64,000 nucleotides of DNA from Winogradskyella forsetii (GCF_013394595.1 NZ_CP053348.1:3754501-3818500), one strand, 5' to 3'; counted from the first letter of the stretch, positions 40,001 to 48,821 are shown. Notes: generated from the letters alone by a model not told the origin. Numbers and translations: made by a program.

Positions 40001-40302
40001 GCAATAGTCGTTGCATAATAATTGGCTACACCAGGAATAATTTCCGTTGGTTGATTTATATAAGGAATTGACTTAATCACTGGTCCTTCACAAGCCGCTA
40101 GCGATGCTGCCGCTGTACTGAAACCAACGTATTTTAAGAAATCACGACGCGTCGTAGATGAAGATTCCAATGTTTCTTTATCTCCTAAAAATTCATCTGT
40201 AGGAATTGTTTCCACAAATTCATTTTGTTGTAGCGCCTCAACAATAGAGCTATTTTCGTTTAGCTCTTCAACACTTTTCCAGTATTTCTTGTTTGATGAC
40301 AT
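37030..40302 (-). CDS. actB: Alternative Complex III iron-sulphur/molybdopterin-like subunit ActB
   Basis: ActB is the large periplasmic subunit of ACIII. The 1090-residue protein has a Tat-like signal (TTRRDFLKYVGFSTAAASL, about 51-69) preceded by a TAT-variant N-terminus typical of Bacteroidota, followed by a Cys (AACEG) that may be lipidated. The molybdopterin-oxidoreductase-like domain (about 75-740) carries no cofactor in known ACIII structures. The C-terminal ferredoxin part (about 775-1060) has CTGCGACVIAC, CQHCNHAPCETVC, CVGTRYCANNC and CSMC/CSAAC clusters for four iron-sulphur centres. A Ser/Thr-rich insert (about 540-590) looks like a flexible loop. Confidence 0.96.
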   Translation of the reverse strand: MSSNKKYWKSVEELNENSSIVEALQQNEFVETIPTDEFLGDKETLESSSTTRRDFLKYVGFSTAAASLAACEGPVIKSIPYINQPTEIIPGVANYYATTIADGYDFASVLVKTREGRPIKIEHNSDSKTSGMANARVNASVLGLYDNLRVKSPMKGDSRISWETFMSETTSKLNGLNGKAIVLLTQSMPSPSTDKLIAEFKSKFVNVSHVAYDAVSESASLDAYQAKYGTRGMANYDFSKAKTIVSIGADFLGDWQGGNFSGGYAINRIPENGKMSRHIQFESNMSLTGANADKRVPLTPSEQKLALAELYSAVTGNSSGGAKLPEGIDAAIKSAAKELSLAGSNAVVVTGIQDVNAQTTVLEINSFLRSKAFDPSTTIKTRQGSDKAVMQLVADMKAGNVGAIIMNGVNPMYTLPNASDFKEGLAKTELSVAFSMKQDETSTDCQYIAATPHNLESWGDFEFKSGHYSMMQPTIRPLFDTKQFQEVLMAWTGATGTYRDYLKSVWTQSVLNGASFNKAVQDGVFVTGSAGNSSNGSSTTIETSSTELNDKKDRTFVGGVIHDVAVGVGIKDEDKDEYTTTTTSTTVNNTSGNTDVASVLTGGAAARALAKTASANGMELSLYTKTGMGDGQQANNPWLQEFPDPITRTTWDNYLTISKADAERLKLENWHEANGGLNSSYVNVTVNGVTVENVPVIIQPGQAKGSAGLAFGFGRTSKALKAEMKTGVNAYPLYQNFNAIQNVSIEKVVGEHEFACVQLHNTLMGRGDIIKETSLEIFNTYKYNDHKHGWNKTPQVSLNHIETPVTSPDVDLWDEFDRSVGHHFNLSIDLNACTGCGACVIACHAENNVPVVGKTEMRRSRDMHWLRIDRYYSSEDTFEGDDEKKENISGLGSSLSEFGEMEHPADNPQVAFQPVMCQHCNHAPCETVCPVAATAHGRQGQNHMAYNRCVGTRYCANNCPYKVRRFNWFLYNKNDEFDYYMNDDLGRMVLNPDVTVRSRGVMEKCSMCIQKTQKTILDAKRDGRLVKDGEFQTACSAACGNGAMVFGDINDKDSKIAELKEDDRMYHLLESVGTKPNVIYQTKVRNTSKA

Positions 40303-40382
40303 AGTGTTTATTTATGATTTTAGATTTTAGATTTACGACTATTTTTTTGCATCGTAATTCATCAATCGTAATTCTTTAATTT

Positions 40383-41714
40383 TTAATAGTGGCACTTACC
40401 ACATTCCAAACCTCCCATTTGTGCAGCAGTTAACTGATCAACACCATACTTTTTGGATAGTTCTTCGTGAATTTTTGTATAATACTCGTTGTCTTGAACC
40501 TTTACATTTGTCTCTCTGTGACAGTTAATACACCAACCCATAGTTAACGGTGCATGTTGGTACATAATTTCCATTTCCTGCACAGGACCATGACAAGTTT
40601 GACATTCTATACCAGCCACAGAAACGTGCTGTGAGTGATTGAAATAAGCAAAATCAGGTAAATTATGAATACGGATCCATTTTACAGGTTTTTGATCTCC
40701 CGTGTAACCTGTGCCGTCCCAGCCTACTGCATCGTATAATTTTTGAATTTCCGCATTGTAATCTACACCATATTCTTCACCTTCCGCTAACGTTTCTGGT
40801 GCTACTTCTGAAATTGATTTATGACAATTCATACAAACATTTAATGAAGGAATACCTGAATGCTTACTCACTCTTGCTGAAGAGTGACAATATTTACAAT
40901 CGATAGCATTATCACCGGCGTGAATTCTATGTGAATAATGAATGGGCTGCACAGGTTCGTAACCTTGATCTACACCAACTTGCATAAAGTAACCATATAC
41001 AAAGTAACCACTCGCCAATAAAAAAACAATAGCTGTAACCAATACTAAAAACTGGTTCTGAACAAAAGCCTTCCATAATGGTTTTCTTTTATTTTCGGCA
41101 GGGACTTCAATGCCTTTAGCATCTGCAAATCGATTTAGTGTTTTACTAACTAACACTAAAGCCATTGCTAACAAGGCAAACAATAAGGCCAATGCACCAA
41201 GAATCAAATTATTTGAAACTCCATCTTGTGGACCAGTGTCTCCAGTACCAGTATTCTCAACCACGACAGGTTCTGGAGCAGGTGCAGCTGTATAAGCTAA
41301 AATATCAGAAATATCTTGATCACTCAACTGCGGGAACGCCGTCATTGCGGTTTGGTTGTATTCATTGTAAATCTTAACAGCATAAGCATCTCCAGACTTA
41401 ATCAACGAAGCGCTATTTCTAATCCAATTATTTAACCACGTTCTATCAAGCCCTTGCTCTTCAGCCAACCTTGATTCTACATTACGCAATGCAGGCCCTG
41501 TCATTGGCTTATCTAGTTTATGACAAGCGGCACAATTAGAATTAAAAAGTGATTTTCCATTTGCAGGATCACCTTCTTGGGCTATAAGAGAAGTTGAAAA
41601 CGTAAGTAAAAGTACAATACAAAGACTATATATCTTTGAGGTTAAACCACAGTAAATCACCTGTTTCATATTATAAGTTGGATTATCTTCTAAACTTTGG
41701 TACGATTTTTTCAT
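40383..41714 (-). CDS. actA: Alternative Complex III multihaem cytochrome c subunit ActA with extra N-terminal haem domain
   Basis: ActA is the pentahaem cytochrome of ACIII. This 443-residue version has six CxxCH motifs: CAACH at 61-65 in an N-terminal monohaem domain, then two membrane helices (about 168-192 and 217-245), then CKYCH, CMNCH, CQTCH, CINCH and CGKCH in the pentahaem domain, the last at the extreme C-terminus. The signal peptide ends near 46; an ATG at 41669 would give a more usual signal length. It opens the operon, and a promoter-like pair lies about 37-67 bp upstream. Confidence 0.94.
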   Translation of the reverse strand: MKKSYQSLEDNPTYNMKQVIYCGLTSKIYSLCIVLLLTFSTSLIAQEGDPANGKSLFNSNCAACHKLDKPMTGPALRNVESRLAEEQGLDRTWLNNWIRNSASLIKSGDAYAVKIYNEYNQTAMTAFPQLSDQDISDILAYTAAPAPEPVVVENTGTGDTGPQDGVSNNLILGALALLFALLAMALVLVSKTLNRFADAKGIEVPAENKRKPLWKAFVQNQFLVLVTAIVFLLASGYFVYGYFMQVGVDQGYEPVQPIHYSHRIHAGDNAIDCKYCHSSARVSKHSGIPSLNVCMNCHKSISEVAPETLAEGEEYGVDYNAEIQKLYDAVGWDGTGYTGDQKPVKWIRIHNLPDFAYFNHSQHVSVAGIECQTCHGPVQEMEIMYQHAPLTMGWCINCHRETNVKVQDNEYYTKIHEELSKKYGVDQLTAAQMGGLECGKCHY

Positions 41715-41750
41715 TAAAAATGTGAAAAAAGATGTTTATAAAAACTCTGG

Positions 41751-41781
41751 CAAAAGTAACATTTAAAGTCGATTTTGAAAA
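41751..41781 (-). promoter_or_regulatory. Candidate promoter of the act-cta operon
   Basis: On the minus strand TACTTTTG (41751-41758) fits the Bacteroidota -7 consensus TAnnTTTG, with TTTT (41778-41781) 19 bp upstream as a weak -33 box. The predicted transcript would start near 41744, about 30 nt before the actA start. It diverges from the promoter at 41918-41950. Confidence 0.5.
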
Positions 41782-41917
41782 TCTTAGAGAACTGTTAATA
41801 TATAATTTATACCAATTCTAAATAAAGGGTTTTTGAAATTTTAGTGATGTAAATTCGTTCCTTTTATATTGCCATCTTGAAGTCAATTGATTACAATTTT
41901 AATGTGGGCAAAAAATG

Positions 41918-41950
41918 TTTGCACATGTTTCATTGAAAACTATACCTTTG
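41918..41950 (+). promoter_or_regulatory. Promoter of the SPOR-domain gene
   Basis: TTTG (41918-41921) and TACCTTTG (41943-41950) with a 21-bp spacer match the Bacteroidota sigma-A consensus at every defined position. The transcript should start near 41957, which rules out the upstream in-frame ATG at 41915 and supports the ATG at 41969 as the real start. Confidence 0.7.
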
Positions 41951-41968
41951 CCAGTAAATATTAATAGT

Positions 41969-42352
41969 ATGAAATTAAAAAATAAATCCCTTTGTTTAGT
42001 AATATTAGGTGTTTTCTTAACGGTCTCTTTGCATGCGCAGCAAGGCGAAGTTAATATTAGCCAAGATAGTGATATTGATAAGTTGTTAGAGTTTAAAAAG
42101 GACATTAAAACATCCAAGGTTTATAGAATCCAAGTGTACCAAAGTGTCGATCCTGATAAAGCACAACTAGAGAAATCTAATTTCTTAAATTCATTTGATG
42201 AATGGCCTGTGGAAATTGTATGGAACACGCCTAATTACAAGGTTTGGGTGGGTAATTTTGCCACAAGATTGGAAGCTGAACGCGCAGGCGTAGAAATCAA
42301 GAAAAAATACATGAACGCTATTATTTTTCAGCCTAAAACTGATAAAGACTAA
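41969..42352 (+). CDS. Secreted SPOR-domain protein
   Basis: The protein of 127 residues has a signal peptide (about 1-23, ending SLHAQ) and one SPOR domain (about 55-124), seen from the YRIQVYQSVD strand, the central NTPNYKVWVGNF motif and the RLEAERAGVEIKKKY helix. SPOR domains bind denuded glycan strands of peptidoglycan, so it is likely a periplasmic wall-binding protein. It is the only plus-strand gene in this stretch and diverges from the respiratory operon. Confidence 0.85.
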   Translation: MKLKNKSLCLVILGVFLTVSLHAQQGEVNISQDSDIDKLLEFKKDIKTSKVYRIQVYQSVDPDKAQLEKSNFLNSFDEWPVEIVWNTPNYKVWVGNFATRLEAERAGVEIKKKYMNAIIFQPKTDKD

Positions 42353-42356
42353 TAGA

Positions 42357-43057
42357 TTAGAGCTGCTTCAATTTTCTGTTTATTGCCATCAGTAATCGCG
42401 GAACTATTGGTCTGCTCTTTACGAAAGATTTTCTTTTATCCTTATCGTAATCCTCATAATTGCATTTAACCAATTGCTTTGGAATTTTTTACAAAACTAG
42501 TATTGGATCCATACATACTGTAATTACCAATAGAATAGTTTTTGTTCTGTTTATTTTCGGTATCATAAAATGGTGAAGAATCGTTAAAGGTTCTGACCGA
42601 AATATCACAATGATCCACGACATACATTTCTATTGCAAATAGCAAATAATTGTCTTTAATATCCTTTAACAAATCCTTAAAATTTGCATTGGAAAAGAAT
42701 CTTGAATTTTCAATTCTGTAATTCTGGTCATTAGAGCAATAAAAAACTGAATTGTAATTAAAATCTTTCAATTTATTTACGATAATGGATTCGTCCTTAC
42801 TCTCATTTAATTTTTTATTTAATTGATCTCCACTTCTAAGATGTAATGGACATTTAGTTGATCGATATTAATATAGTCGTCAATTAAATAACTCTCTAAA
42901 GGTTTTCAATTATTGTGTTGTGAACCCAATTGAAATTTAGGGACCACTACAGTTCTGTTGCTCAATTTTGCTTCTGCCAAAATATTATTAAACAAGAACG
43001 ACGGCCCTATAAACCTTCACCAAATTTTTTAGCCGATTTGTAATACAGAGATTTCAT
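42357..43057 (-). pseudogene. Decayed glycosyltransferase-like gene (O-fucosyltransferase-type signature)
   Basis: Several protein-like pieces on the minus strand follow one another in different frames. After an ATG at 43057 come KSAKKFGEG, then, shifted one frame, GPSFLFNNILAEAKLSNRTV and ESYLIDDYINIDQLNVHYI with an internal TGA, then a 100-residue frame ending at 42466, then SRPIVPRLLMAINRKLKQL ending at 42357. The segment with NNILAEAKLSNRTVVVPKF resembles the N-terminal donor-binding region of GDP-fucose O-fucosyltransferases (NN.L...LAL...NRTLV.P). At least three frameshifts and one stop show the gene is dead. The 101-residue frame at 42466-42771 is part of this relic, not a gene in its own right. 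Confidence 0.7.
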
Positions 43058-43095
43058 TGTAAACTTTGATATAAGCACTAAGATAAGAATCTAAC

Positions 43096-43125
43096 AAAAA
43101 CGGCGACCAATGGTCGCCGTTTTTC
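43096..43125 (-). terminator. Terminator of the rimP-nusA-infB operon
   Basis: A perfect 13-bp inverted repeat (AAAAACGGCGACC / GGTCGCCGTTTTT, loop AAT), the most stable hairpin in the window, begins 16 bp past the infB stop. The T-run is present in both directions. Confidence 0.9.
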
Positions 43126-43140
43126 TATTATTTAAAGTTA

Positions 43141-45909
43141 TTATTTCAACTTTTTCTTTACCTCTACTTCTTGGAATGCTTCTATAACATCACCTATGGC
43201 AATATCATTATAATTTTTGATCTGCATACCACAATCGTAGCCTTTTGCCACTTCTCTAACATCATCCTTAAATCGCTTCAAAGCTTCAAGTGTACCTGTA
43301 TGGACAACAACACCATCTCTAATAATCCTAATGTTAGAATTCCTATAGATTTTTCCATTCATGACCATACAACCCGCAATGTTTCCAATTTTAGATACTT
43401 TAAATATTTCTCTAATTTCAGCAGTACCAGTAACTTCTTCTTTAACCTCCGGAGATAACATACCTTCCATGGCATCTTTAAGATCGTTGATGGCTGCATA
43501 AATAATTGAGTAGGTTCTGATATCAATTTCTTCCTTGTCCGCAATCATTCTTGCATTTCCAACAGGTCGCACATTAAATCCGACAATAATAGCATCTGAA
43601 GCTGTTGCCAACAATACATCACTTTCTGTGATGGCACCAACGCCCTTGTGTATAATATTAACTTGAATTTCTTCAGTAGATAATTTCTGGAAAGAATCCG
43701 TTAAGGCTTCCACAGAACCATCCACATCACCTTTAAGGATAATATTCAACTCTTGGAAATCTCCAAGTGCGATACGACGTCCAATTTCGTCTAGTGTGAT
43801 ATGACGTTGCGTTCTAACAGATTGCTCACGTTGTAATTGTGTACGCTTGGTTGCTATTTGTTTTGCTTCGCGCTCATCTGCAAAGACATTAAATTTGTCA
43901 CCTGCTTGTGGTGCACCATCCAATCCAAGAATAGATACAGGCGTTGCAGGTCCTGCTTCTCCAACATCATGTCCTCGTTCATCTTGCATGGCCTTAACTT
44001 TACCACTATTTTTTCCGGCTAAGACATAATCACCAACTTTTAAAGTCCCTGCTTGTACTAAAATAGTGGATACGTAACCTCTACCTTTATCCAAGTAAGC
44101 TTCCACGACTGTTCCGCTTGCCGCTTTATTAGGATTCGCTTTAAGTTCTAACAATTCGGCTTCAAGTAATACTTTTTCGAGTAATTCCTTAACACCTGTT
44201 CCTACTTTCGCAGAGATGTCATGAGATTGAATTTTCCCTCCCCAATCTTCTACCAAGAGATTCATCTGTGCCAATTGCTCTTTTACCTTTTCAGGATTTG
44301 CATCTGGCTTATCTATTTTATTGATTGCAAAAACGATTGGTACTCCAGCTGCTTGAGCATGGGAAATCGCCTCTTTCGTTTGTGGCATTATAGCATCATC
44401 TGCTGCCACAACAATAATGGCAATATCCGTCACTTGAGCACCACGAGCACGCATCGCTGTAAAGGCTTCGTGTCCTGGGGTATCTAAAAACGCTATTTTT
44501 TGTCCATTTTCCAACTGTACACCATAAGCACCAATATGCTGAGTTATCCCTCCAGATTCACCTGCAATTACATTCTCTTTACGGACGTAATCCAGCAATG
44601 ATGTTTTACCGTGATCGACGTGACCCATTACGGTTACAATTGGCGCTCTTGGTTCTAAATCCTTAGGATCGTCCTCAGCAACATCAATGGATTCTTCGAT
44701 ATCCGCTTTAATGAATTCTACATCGTAACCAAATTCTTCAGCAACGATAGTCAATGTTTCTGCGTCCAAACGCTGGTTCATTGTAACCATCATTCCTAGT
44801 GACATACAAGCAGAAATCACTTGCGTTACCCCAACTTCCATCATGGTAGCAACCTCACTTACCGTTACAAATTCCGTAACTTTAAGCGTCTTACTTTCTG
44901 CTGCTGCAATTTCTTGATCAATTTCAGATTGTTCTCTGTGCTGATCTCTTTTATCTCTTCTATATTTAGCGCCTTTTCCTTTACTGGATTTGCCTTGTAA
45001 TTTTTCGAGAGTTTCTCTAATTTGTTTCTTTACATCTTCTTCAGTAGGCTCCTCCTTAACCATTTTTGGTCTTGTATTTCCTCCACGTCCTTTACCGCCA
45101 CGTCTCTTATCAAAATTTGGTTTTCCAGCTGTATCATTTCCACCTTTACTAATTCTACGTCTTTTGCGCTTGTTAGTGTTATCTGAACTCGACTTCTCGT
45201 CTTTCTTCTTTTTAGGTTTCTTGAATTGAGAAAGATCTATCTTCTCGCCTGCGACTTTTGGCCCGGAAAGTTTCTTGTATTGTGTTTTTAGAGTTTCTTC
45301 AGCAGGCTGTCCTTCTTCAGTTTCCTTAGCAAGCTTTTCTTTTCTGGTCTCAATCGTCTTAGCATCATCCGCTTTAGGTTTTTCAACCTTAGGTGGTTCT
45401 GCTTTATCGCCTTCTTCCTTCTTTTCTGTTTCAGCTTTTTTAGAAACCTCTTTCTCTTCGGCTTTTGGTTTAGATTCTTCTTTCTTCTCAGCCTTTTCAG
45501 CTTTAGGAGTCTCCTTAACCTCAGAAGTTTTAGTCGCTTCTTCTTTTTCTGTTTTAGCTTTTTTGTCTAAGTCAATTTTACCAACTTGCTTTGGCCCGCT
45601 TAGCTCTGCTTTTGCTTTAACAACAGCTTCCTTTTCGGCTTTTTGTTTTTGCTTTTCTTCAATTTCGCGTTCTCTCTGTTCGCGAAGCTCCTCTTTTTCC
45701 TTAAGTTTTGCTTCACTAACTTCTTGAGCTTTTTCACGCTTAGATGCATCGGTCTGAAATTCATCAGAAAGCGTGTCATAAACCTCTTGCGAAATTTTTG
45801 TATTAGGGCTTTTCTCAATCTCGACACCTTTGGATTCTAAAAAATCCACAGCACGATCTATTGAGATATTTAATTCCCTTAATACTTTGTTTAATCTTGT
45901 TTGAGCCAT
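43141..45909 (-). CDS. infB: Translation initiation factor IF-2
   Basis: IF-2 is the GTPase that places initiator tRNA on the ribosome. The 922-residue protein has an IF2_N-type start (about 1-55), a long Lys/Glu/Ala-rich linker (about 70-330) with a basic patch ([12 protein letters not shown]), a second IF2_N module, then the GTPase domain with G1 [10 protein letters not shown]3 DTPGHEAF and G4 NKID, and C-terminal beta-barrel domains ending in VKKKLK. Length is normal for Bacteroidota. It is separated from nusA by 131 bp, more than elsewhere in the operon, so an extra promoter there is possible. Confidence 0.98.
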   Translation of the reverse strand: MAQTRLNKVLRELNISIDRAVDFLESKGVEIEKSPNTKISQEVYDTLSDEFQTDASKREKAQEVSEAKLKEKEELREQREREIEEKQKQKAEKEAVVKAKAELSGPKQVGKIDLDKKAKTEKEEATKTSEVKETPKAEKAEKKEESKPKAEEKEVSKKAETEKKEEGDKAEPPKVEKPKADDAKTIETRKEKLAKETEEGQPAEETLKTQYKKLSGPKVAGEKIDLSQFKKPKKKKDEKSSSDNTNKRKRRRISKGGNDTAGKPNFDKRRGGKGRGGNTRPKMVKEEPTEEDVKKQIRETLEKLQGKSSKGKGAKYRRDKRDQHREQSEIDQEIAAAESKTLKVTEFVTVSEVATMMEVGVTQVISACMSLGMMVTMNQRLDAETLTIVAEEFGYDVEFIKADIEESIDVAEDDPKDLEPRAPIVTVMGHVDHGKTSLLDYVRKENVIAGESGGITQHIGAYGVQLENGQKIAFLDTPGHEAFTAMRARGAQVTDIAIIVVAADDAIMPQTKEAISHAQAAGVPIVFAINKIDKPDANPEKVKEQLAQMNLLVEDWGGKIQSHDISAKVGTGVKELLEKVLLEAELLELKANPNKAASGTVVEAYLDKGRGYVSTILVQAGTLKVGDYVLAGKNSGKVKAMQDERGHDVGEAGPATPVSILGLDGAPQAGDKFNVFADEREAKQIATKRTQLQREQSVRTQRHITLDEIGRRIALGDFQELNIILKGDVDGSVEALTDSFQKLSTEEIQVNIIHKGVGAITESDVLLATASDAIIVGFNVRPVGNARMIADKEEIDIRTYSIIYAAINDLKDAMEGMLSPEVKEEVTGTAEIREIFKVSKIGNIAGCMVMNGKIYRNSNIRIIRDGVVVHTGTLEALKRFKDDVREVAKGYDCGMQIKNYNDIAIGDVIEAFQEVEVKKKLK

Positions 45910-46040
45910 AAATTGCCTGTAAAATACTTAAATATATTATATACTAATTTTAAATCAAAACTTATTTCTAACTAAAATTAGGTTGATACCAATTGCACTT
46001 TAAAATGACGTAACATTCATTTTAAAATTTAAACTGATAT

Positions 46041-47273
46041 TTAATCTTCAAATTCTTCTTTTAGAATCCTGATAACGTCTAAAATCGTTTCTTCTTCTAA
46101 ATCTGTACGTTTTACTAAATCATTAACATCTTGCTCCAAAATACTCTTTGCCGTATCTAGACCAGCTTTGCTAAATTCAGAGATCACCCATTCTTCAATT
46201 TCATCAGAGAATTCTTTTAATTCCACATCTTCTTCTGCACCTTCTCTAAACACATCAATCTCATAACCTGTTAATTGTCCGGCCAAACGAATGTTGTGAC
46301 CTCCTCTACCGATGGCTTTGGACACTTCTTCTGGTTTTAACAACACCTCAGCACGCATATTCTCTTCGTCTAACTTTAAAGAGGTTACTCTTGCCGGACT
46401 TAATGCTCTTGTTACAAAAAGTTGAATGTTGTTAGTGTAATTGATAACGTCAATGTTTTCATTTCCTAACTCACGCACAATACCGTGAATTCTAGATCCT
46501 TTCATACCAACACAGGCACCAACAGGATCGATTCTATCATCATAAGAATCTACTGCTACTTTCGCCTTTTCGCCTGGAATACGAACGACTTTTTTAACGG
46601 TAATCAAACCATCGAAAACTTCCGGTATTTCTTGTTCGAACAATTTCTCAAGAAAAACAGGAGACGTTCTAGACATTATAATTGCCGGTTTGCTTCCTTT
46701 CAATTCCACACTTTCAATAATTCCTCTTACGTTTTCACCTTTTCTGAAAAAATCGGAAGGAATTTGTCGATCCTTTGGAAGGATGATTTCATTTCCATCG
46801 TCATCCAACAAAATAATTGCTCTGTGACGAATGTGATGAACTTCGGCGGTATAAATCTCACCTTCAAGCTCTTTAAAGTGCTTATAGATGTTAGTATTAT
46901 CGTGCTCGTGAATTTTAGAAATCAAATTTTGTCTCAATGCTAGAATTGAACGTCTTCCCAAATCAATTAATTTCACTTCTTCTGCAACGTCTTCACCAAC
47001 TTCAAAATCTGGTTCTATTTTTTGGGCTTCAGACAATTCAATTTCTTGGTTAGGCTCTTCAACCTCACCATCTGCGACAACAATACGGTTTCTCCAGATT
47101 TCTAAATCGCCTTTATCTGGATTTATAATGATATCAAAATTATCGTCATCGCCATATTTTTTCTTCAATGCATTTCGCAATACATCTTCAAGAATTGCCA
47201 TTAGCGTAACTCTATCTATTAATTTGTCGTCTTTAAATTCTGAAAATGACTCAATTAACGCTACATTTTCCAT
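46041..47273 (-). CDS. nusA: Transcription termination/antitermination factor NusA
   Basis: NusA binds RNA polymerase and RNA, promoting pausing and hairpin termination. The 410-residue protein has the N-terminal polymerase-binding domain (1-125), an S1 domain (about 130-200, with VRGIIESVELKGSKPAIIMSR) and two KH domains (about 230-345, including GACVGMKGSRIHGIVRELG and SKAIGRGGHNIRLAGQL). It stops after a short acidic tail and lacks the two AR repeats of E. coli NusA, as is usual in this phylum. It lies 12 bp downstream of rimP. Confidence 0.98.
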   Translation of the reverse strand: MENVALIESFSEFKDDKLIDRVTLMAILEDVLRNALKKKYGDDDNFDIIINPDKGDLEIWRNRIVVADGEVEEPNQEIELSEAQKIEPDFEVGEDVAEEVKLIDLGRRSILALRQNLISKIHEHDNTNIYKHFKELEGEIYTAEVHHIRHRAIILLDDDGNEIILPKDRQIPSDFFRKGENVRGIIESVELKGSKPAIIMSRTSPVFLEKLFEQEIPEVFDGLITVKKVVRIPGEKAKVAVDSYDDRIDPVGACVGMKGSRIHGIVRELGNENIDVINYTNNIQLFVTRALSPARVTSLKLDEENMRAEVLLKPEEVSKAIGRGGHNIRLAGQLTGYEIDVFREGAEEDVELKEFSDEIEEWVISEFSKAGLDTAKSILEQDVNDLVKRTDLEEETILDVIRILKEEFED

Positions 47274-47285
47274 AATTGATATGAA

Positions 47286-47750
47286 TTAAAATTTTATTTT
47301 AACTTTTGCTTCTTTAATATTATCAAAAGCCACAGTGGCCGTTTTAGTTACTGTAACCTTTCCTTTTCCCACTGGTTTTGGTTCTCTAGCCTTCCAGCTT
47401 AAAACCACACCTTTGTCATTGACTTCCGTCAACTCCCCTTCCAAATTTTCACCACCCAAAGTCTTGACTTCCAAATTTCTACCTACATGTTTGTGGTACT
47501 GTCTTGGCAAAACTAAAGGCGTTGCTGCACCAGAAGATAAAACTTCTAAGGAAAAATCGTGTTCGTCTCTATCTATATTATGCTCAATAGCTCTGCTAAT
47601 AAACATACAATCTTCTACCAAAACACCATTGTCGCCATCTATTACAATTTTAATCGCATTATCGCCAGACACCGTAAAATCTATTAAGAACAGATCTTGT
47701 CTTTCTTCTAAAGCGGATTGTAATAAGTCTTCTACTATTTTCTTGAACAT
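47286..47750 (-). CDS. rimP: Ribosome maturation factor RimP
   Basis: RimP helps assemble the 30S subunit. The 154-residue protein has the N-terminal alpha/beta domain (VDGDNGVLVEDCMFISRAIE) and the C-terminal SH3-like barrel (about 85-154, with RNLEVKTLGGENLEGELTEV and the closing strands). It is the first gene of rimP-nusA-infB, the standard bacterial arrangement. A terminator-like hairpin and T-run immediately precede its start codon. Confidence 0.96.
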   Translation of the reverse strand: MFKKIVEDLLQSALEERQDLFLIDFTVSGDNAIKIVIDGDNGVLVEDCMFISRAIEHNIDRDEHDFSLEVLSSGAATPLVLPRQYHKHVGRNLEVKTLGGENLEGELTEVNDKGVVLSWKAREPKPVGKGKVTVTKTATVAFDNIKEAKVKIKF

Positions 47751-47760
47751 TATTTAATAT

Positions 47761-47786
47761 AAAAAGAGAGGACTTCCCGTCCTCTC
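47761..47786 (-). promoter_or_regulatory. Terminator-like hairpin in the rimP-nusA-infB leader (candidate attenuator)
   Basis: In the leader, on the minus strand, GAGAGGAC-GGGAA-GTCCTCTC forms an 8-bp stem followed at once by TTTTTATATT; the rimP ATG starts 11 nt after the run of five T. It lies downstream of the promoter at 47815-47846, so it is inside the transcript. It has the form of an intrinsic terminator and could be where NusA, itself encoded in this operon, adjusts its own synthesis. Confidence 0.6.
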
Positions 47787-47814
47787 GCTTATTTATTTTT
47801 AGTAAACAACGGTG

Positions 47815-47846
47815 CAAATATACGACATTTTAATTTAGTTATCCAA
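47815..47846 (-). promoter_or_regulatory. Promoter of rimP-nusA-infB
   Basis: On the minus strand TTGG (47843-47846) and TATATTTG (47815-47822) with a 20-bp spacer match the Bacteroidota promoter pattern. The start point would fall near 47808, giving a leader of roughly 58 nt. Confidence 0.65.
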
Positions 47847-47873
47847 GTTATGTAATGTGGAATAATTTTCATA

Positions 47874-47891
47874 AATTTAGTTCACTAAATT
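47874..47891. promoter_or_regulatory. Palindrome upstream of the universal stress protein gene
   Basis: A perfect AATTTAGT-TC-ACTAAATT palindrome lies 13 bp before the usp start, overlapping the position expected for its -7 region. It may be an operator; no regulator can be named. Confidence 0.35.
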
Positions 47892-47904
47892 AAACCAATA
47901 AATA

Positions 47905-48729
47905 ATGAATAGAATTCTAGTTCCAACCGATTTTTCAGAACAAGCCGGAAATGCCTTAAAAGTGGCTGCAATGCTTGCCAAAGCTCACAATGCAGAGATA
48001 TATTTATTACATATGATGGAAATTCCGGTACAACATGCCGACCCAGGAAGCTCACAAAGCGATATTCCAGAAACCTTGTTCTTCATGAAATTAGCTCAAA
48101 AAAGGTTTGCAGACCTAATGGCAGAGGATTACTTACAAGGTGTTACTGTTCACGAAACCGTAAAAGCAGATGTTACATTCAATGAAATTAAGGATTCCTG
48201 TAAAGAATTGGATATCGACTTTATCATTATGGGCTCCCATGGCGCATCTGGACTTAAGGAAATGTTTGTTGGTTCTAACGCGGAAAAAGTAGTCCGCACT
48301 TCGGAAGTGCCTGTATTGGTGATTAAAAAAGAACATCATAGTTTTGATGTGACTGATTTCGTTTTTGCGTCGGATTTTAAAAATGATAATAAGAAAACTT
48401 ACGAACAAGCCGTTAAATTTGCAGAATCTTTTGGCTCAAAGATTCATCTAGTATTGGTAATCACGTCGAGTAACTTTATGACCTCTTATGAAGCAAAATC
48501 CAGGATTGATGATTTTATTTCTGGACAAACTTTTAAGAATTATACCATAACCATCCACAATGATACAACTGTAGAACAAGGGATTTTAAACGTGTCTAAG
48601 GACTTAGACGCAGACCTTATTGGTATTAGTACACACGGCAGACAGGGTATTGCACATTTCTTTAATGGTAGCATTAGTGAGGATTTGGTAAATCATGCCA
48701 AGCGACCAGTGATTACTTTTAAGATATAA
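47905..48729 (+). CDS. Tandem-domain universal stress protein
   Basis: The 274-residue cytoplasmic protein has two Usp domains (about 1-143 and 147-274). Both keep the ATP-binding Gly signature: GSHGASGLKEMFVGSNAEKV in the first and STHGRQGIAHFFNGSISED in the second, and the first opens with the usual ILVPTDFSEQAGNAL. Such proteins are commonly induced by starvation or low oxygen. It is a single gene reading away from rimP, with a palindrome just upstream and a bidirectional terminator downstream. Confidence 0.95.
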   Translation: MNRILVPTDFSEQAGNALKVAAMLAKAHNAEIYLLHMMEIPVQHADPGSSQSDIPETLFFMKLAQKRFADLMAEDYLQGVTVHETVKADVTFNEIKDSCKELDIDFIIMGSHGASGLKEMFVGSNAEKVVRTSEVPVLVIKKEHHSFDVTDFVFASDFKNDNKKTYEQAVKFAESFGSKIHLVLVITSSNFMTSYEAKSRIDDFISGQTFKNYTITIHNDTTVEQGILNVSKDLDADLIGISTHGRQGIAHFFNGSISEDLVNHAKRPVITFKI

Positions 48730-48740
48730 TTTCAGAACCT

Positions 48741-48772
48741 AGAATCAAGACCGCTTCGCTTTAAGAATCAAG
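48741..48772 (+). repeat. AGAATCAAG direct repeat flanking a CGCTTCGCT core
   Basis: AGAATCAAG occurs twice, 23 bp apart (48741-48749, 48764-48772), around a GACCGCTTCGCTTTA core. It resembles dispersed short repeats of flavobacterial spacers; no function is known. Confidence 0.45.
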
Positions 48773-48821
48773 GCTGACTCTAAAGTATTAGAAAGATAGA
48801 TTTGTATTTTAAGAATTAAAT

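Noticed and set aside
42466..42771. 101-residue minus-strand frame as a small hypothetical gene
   Set aside because: It continues upstream without a start and joins other pieces of the same decayed gene in neighbouring frames.
45275..45727. 150-residue plus-strand frame opposite infB
   Set aside because: Ser/Phe-rich shadow of the Lys/Glu-rich IF-2 linker.
47335..47757. 140-residue plus-strand frame opposite rimP
   Set aside because: rimP has the full family pattern and the operon context; the opposite frame has none.
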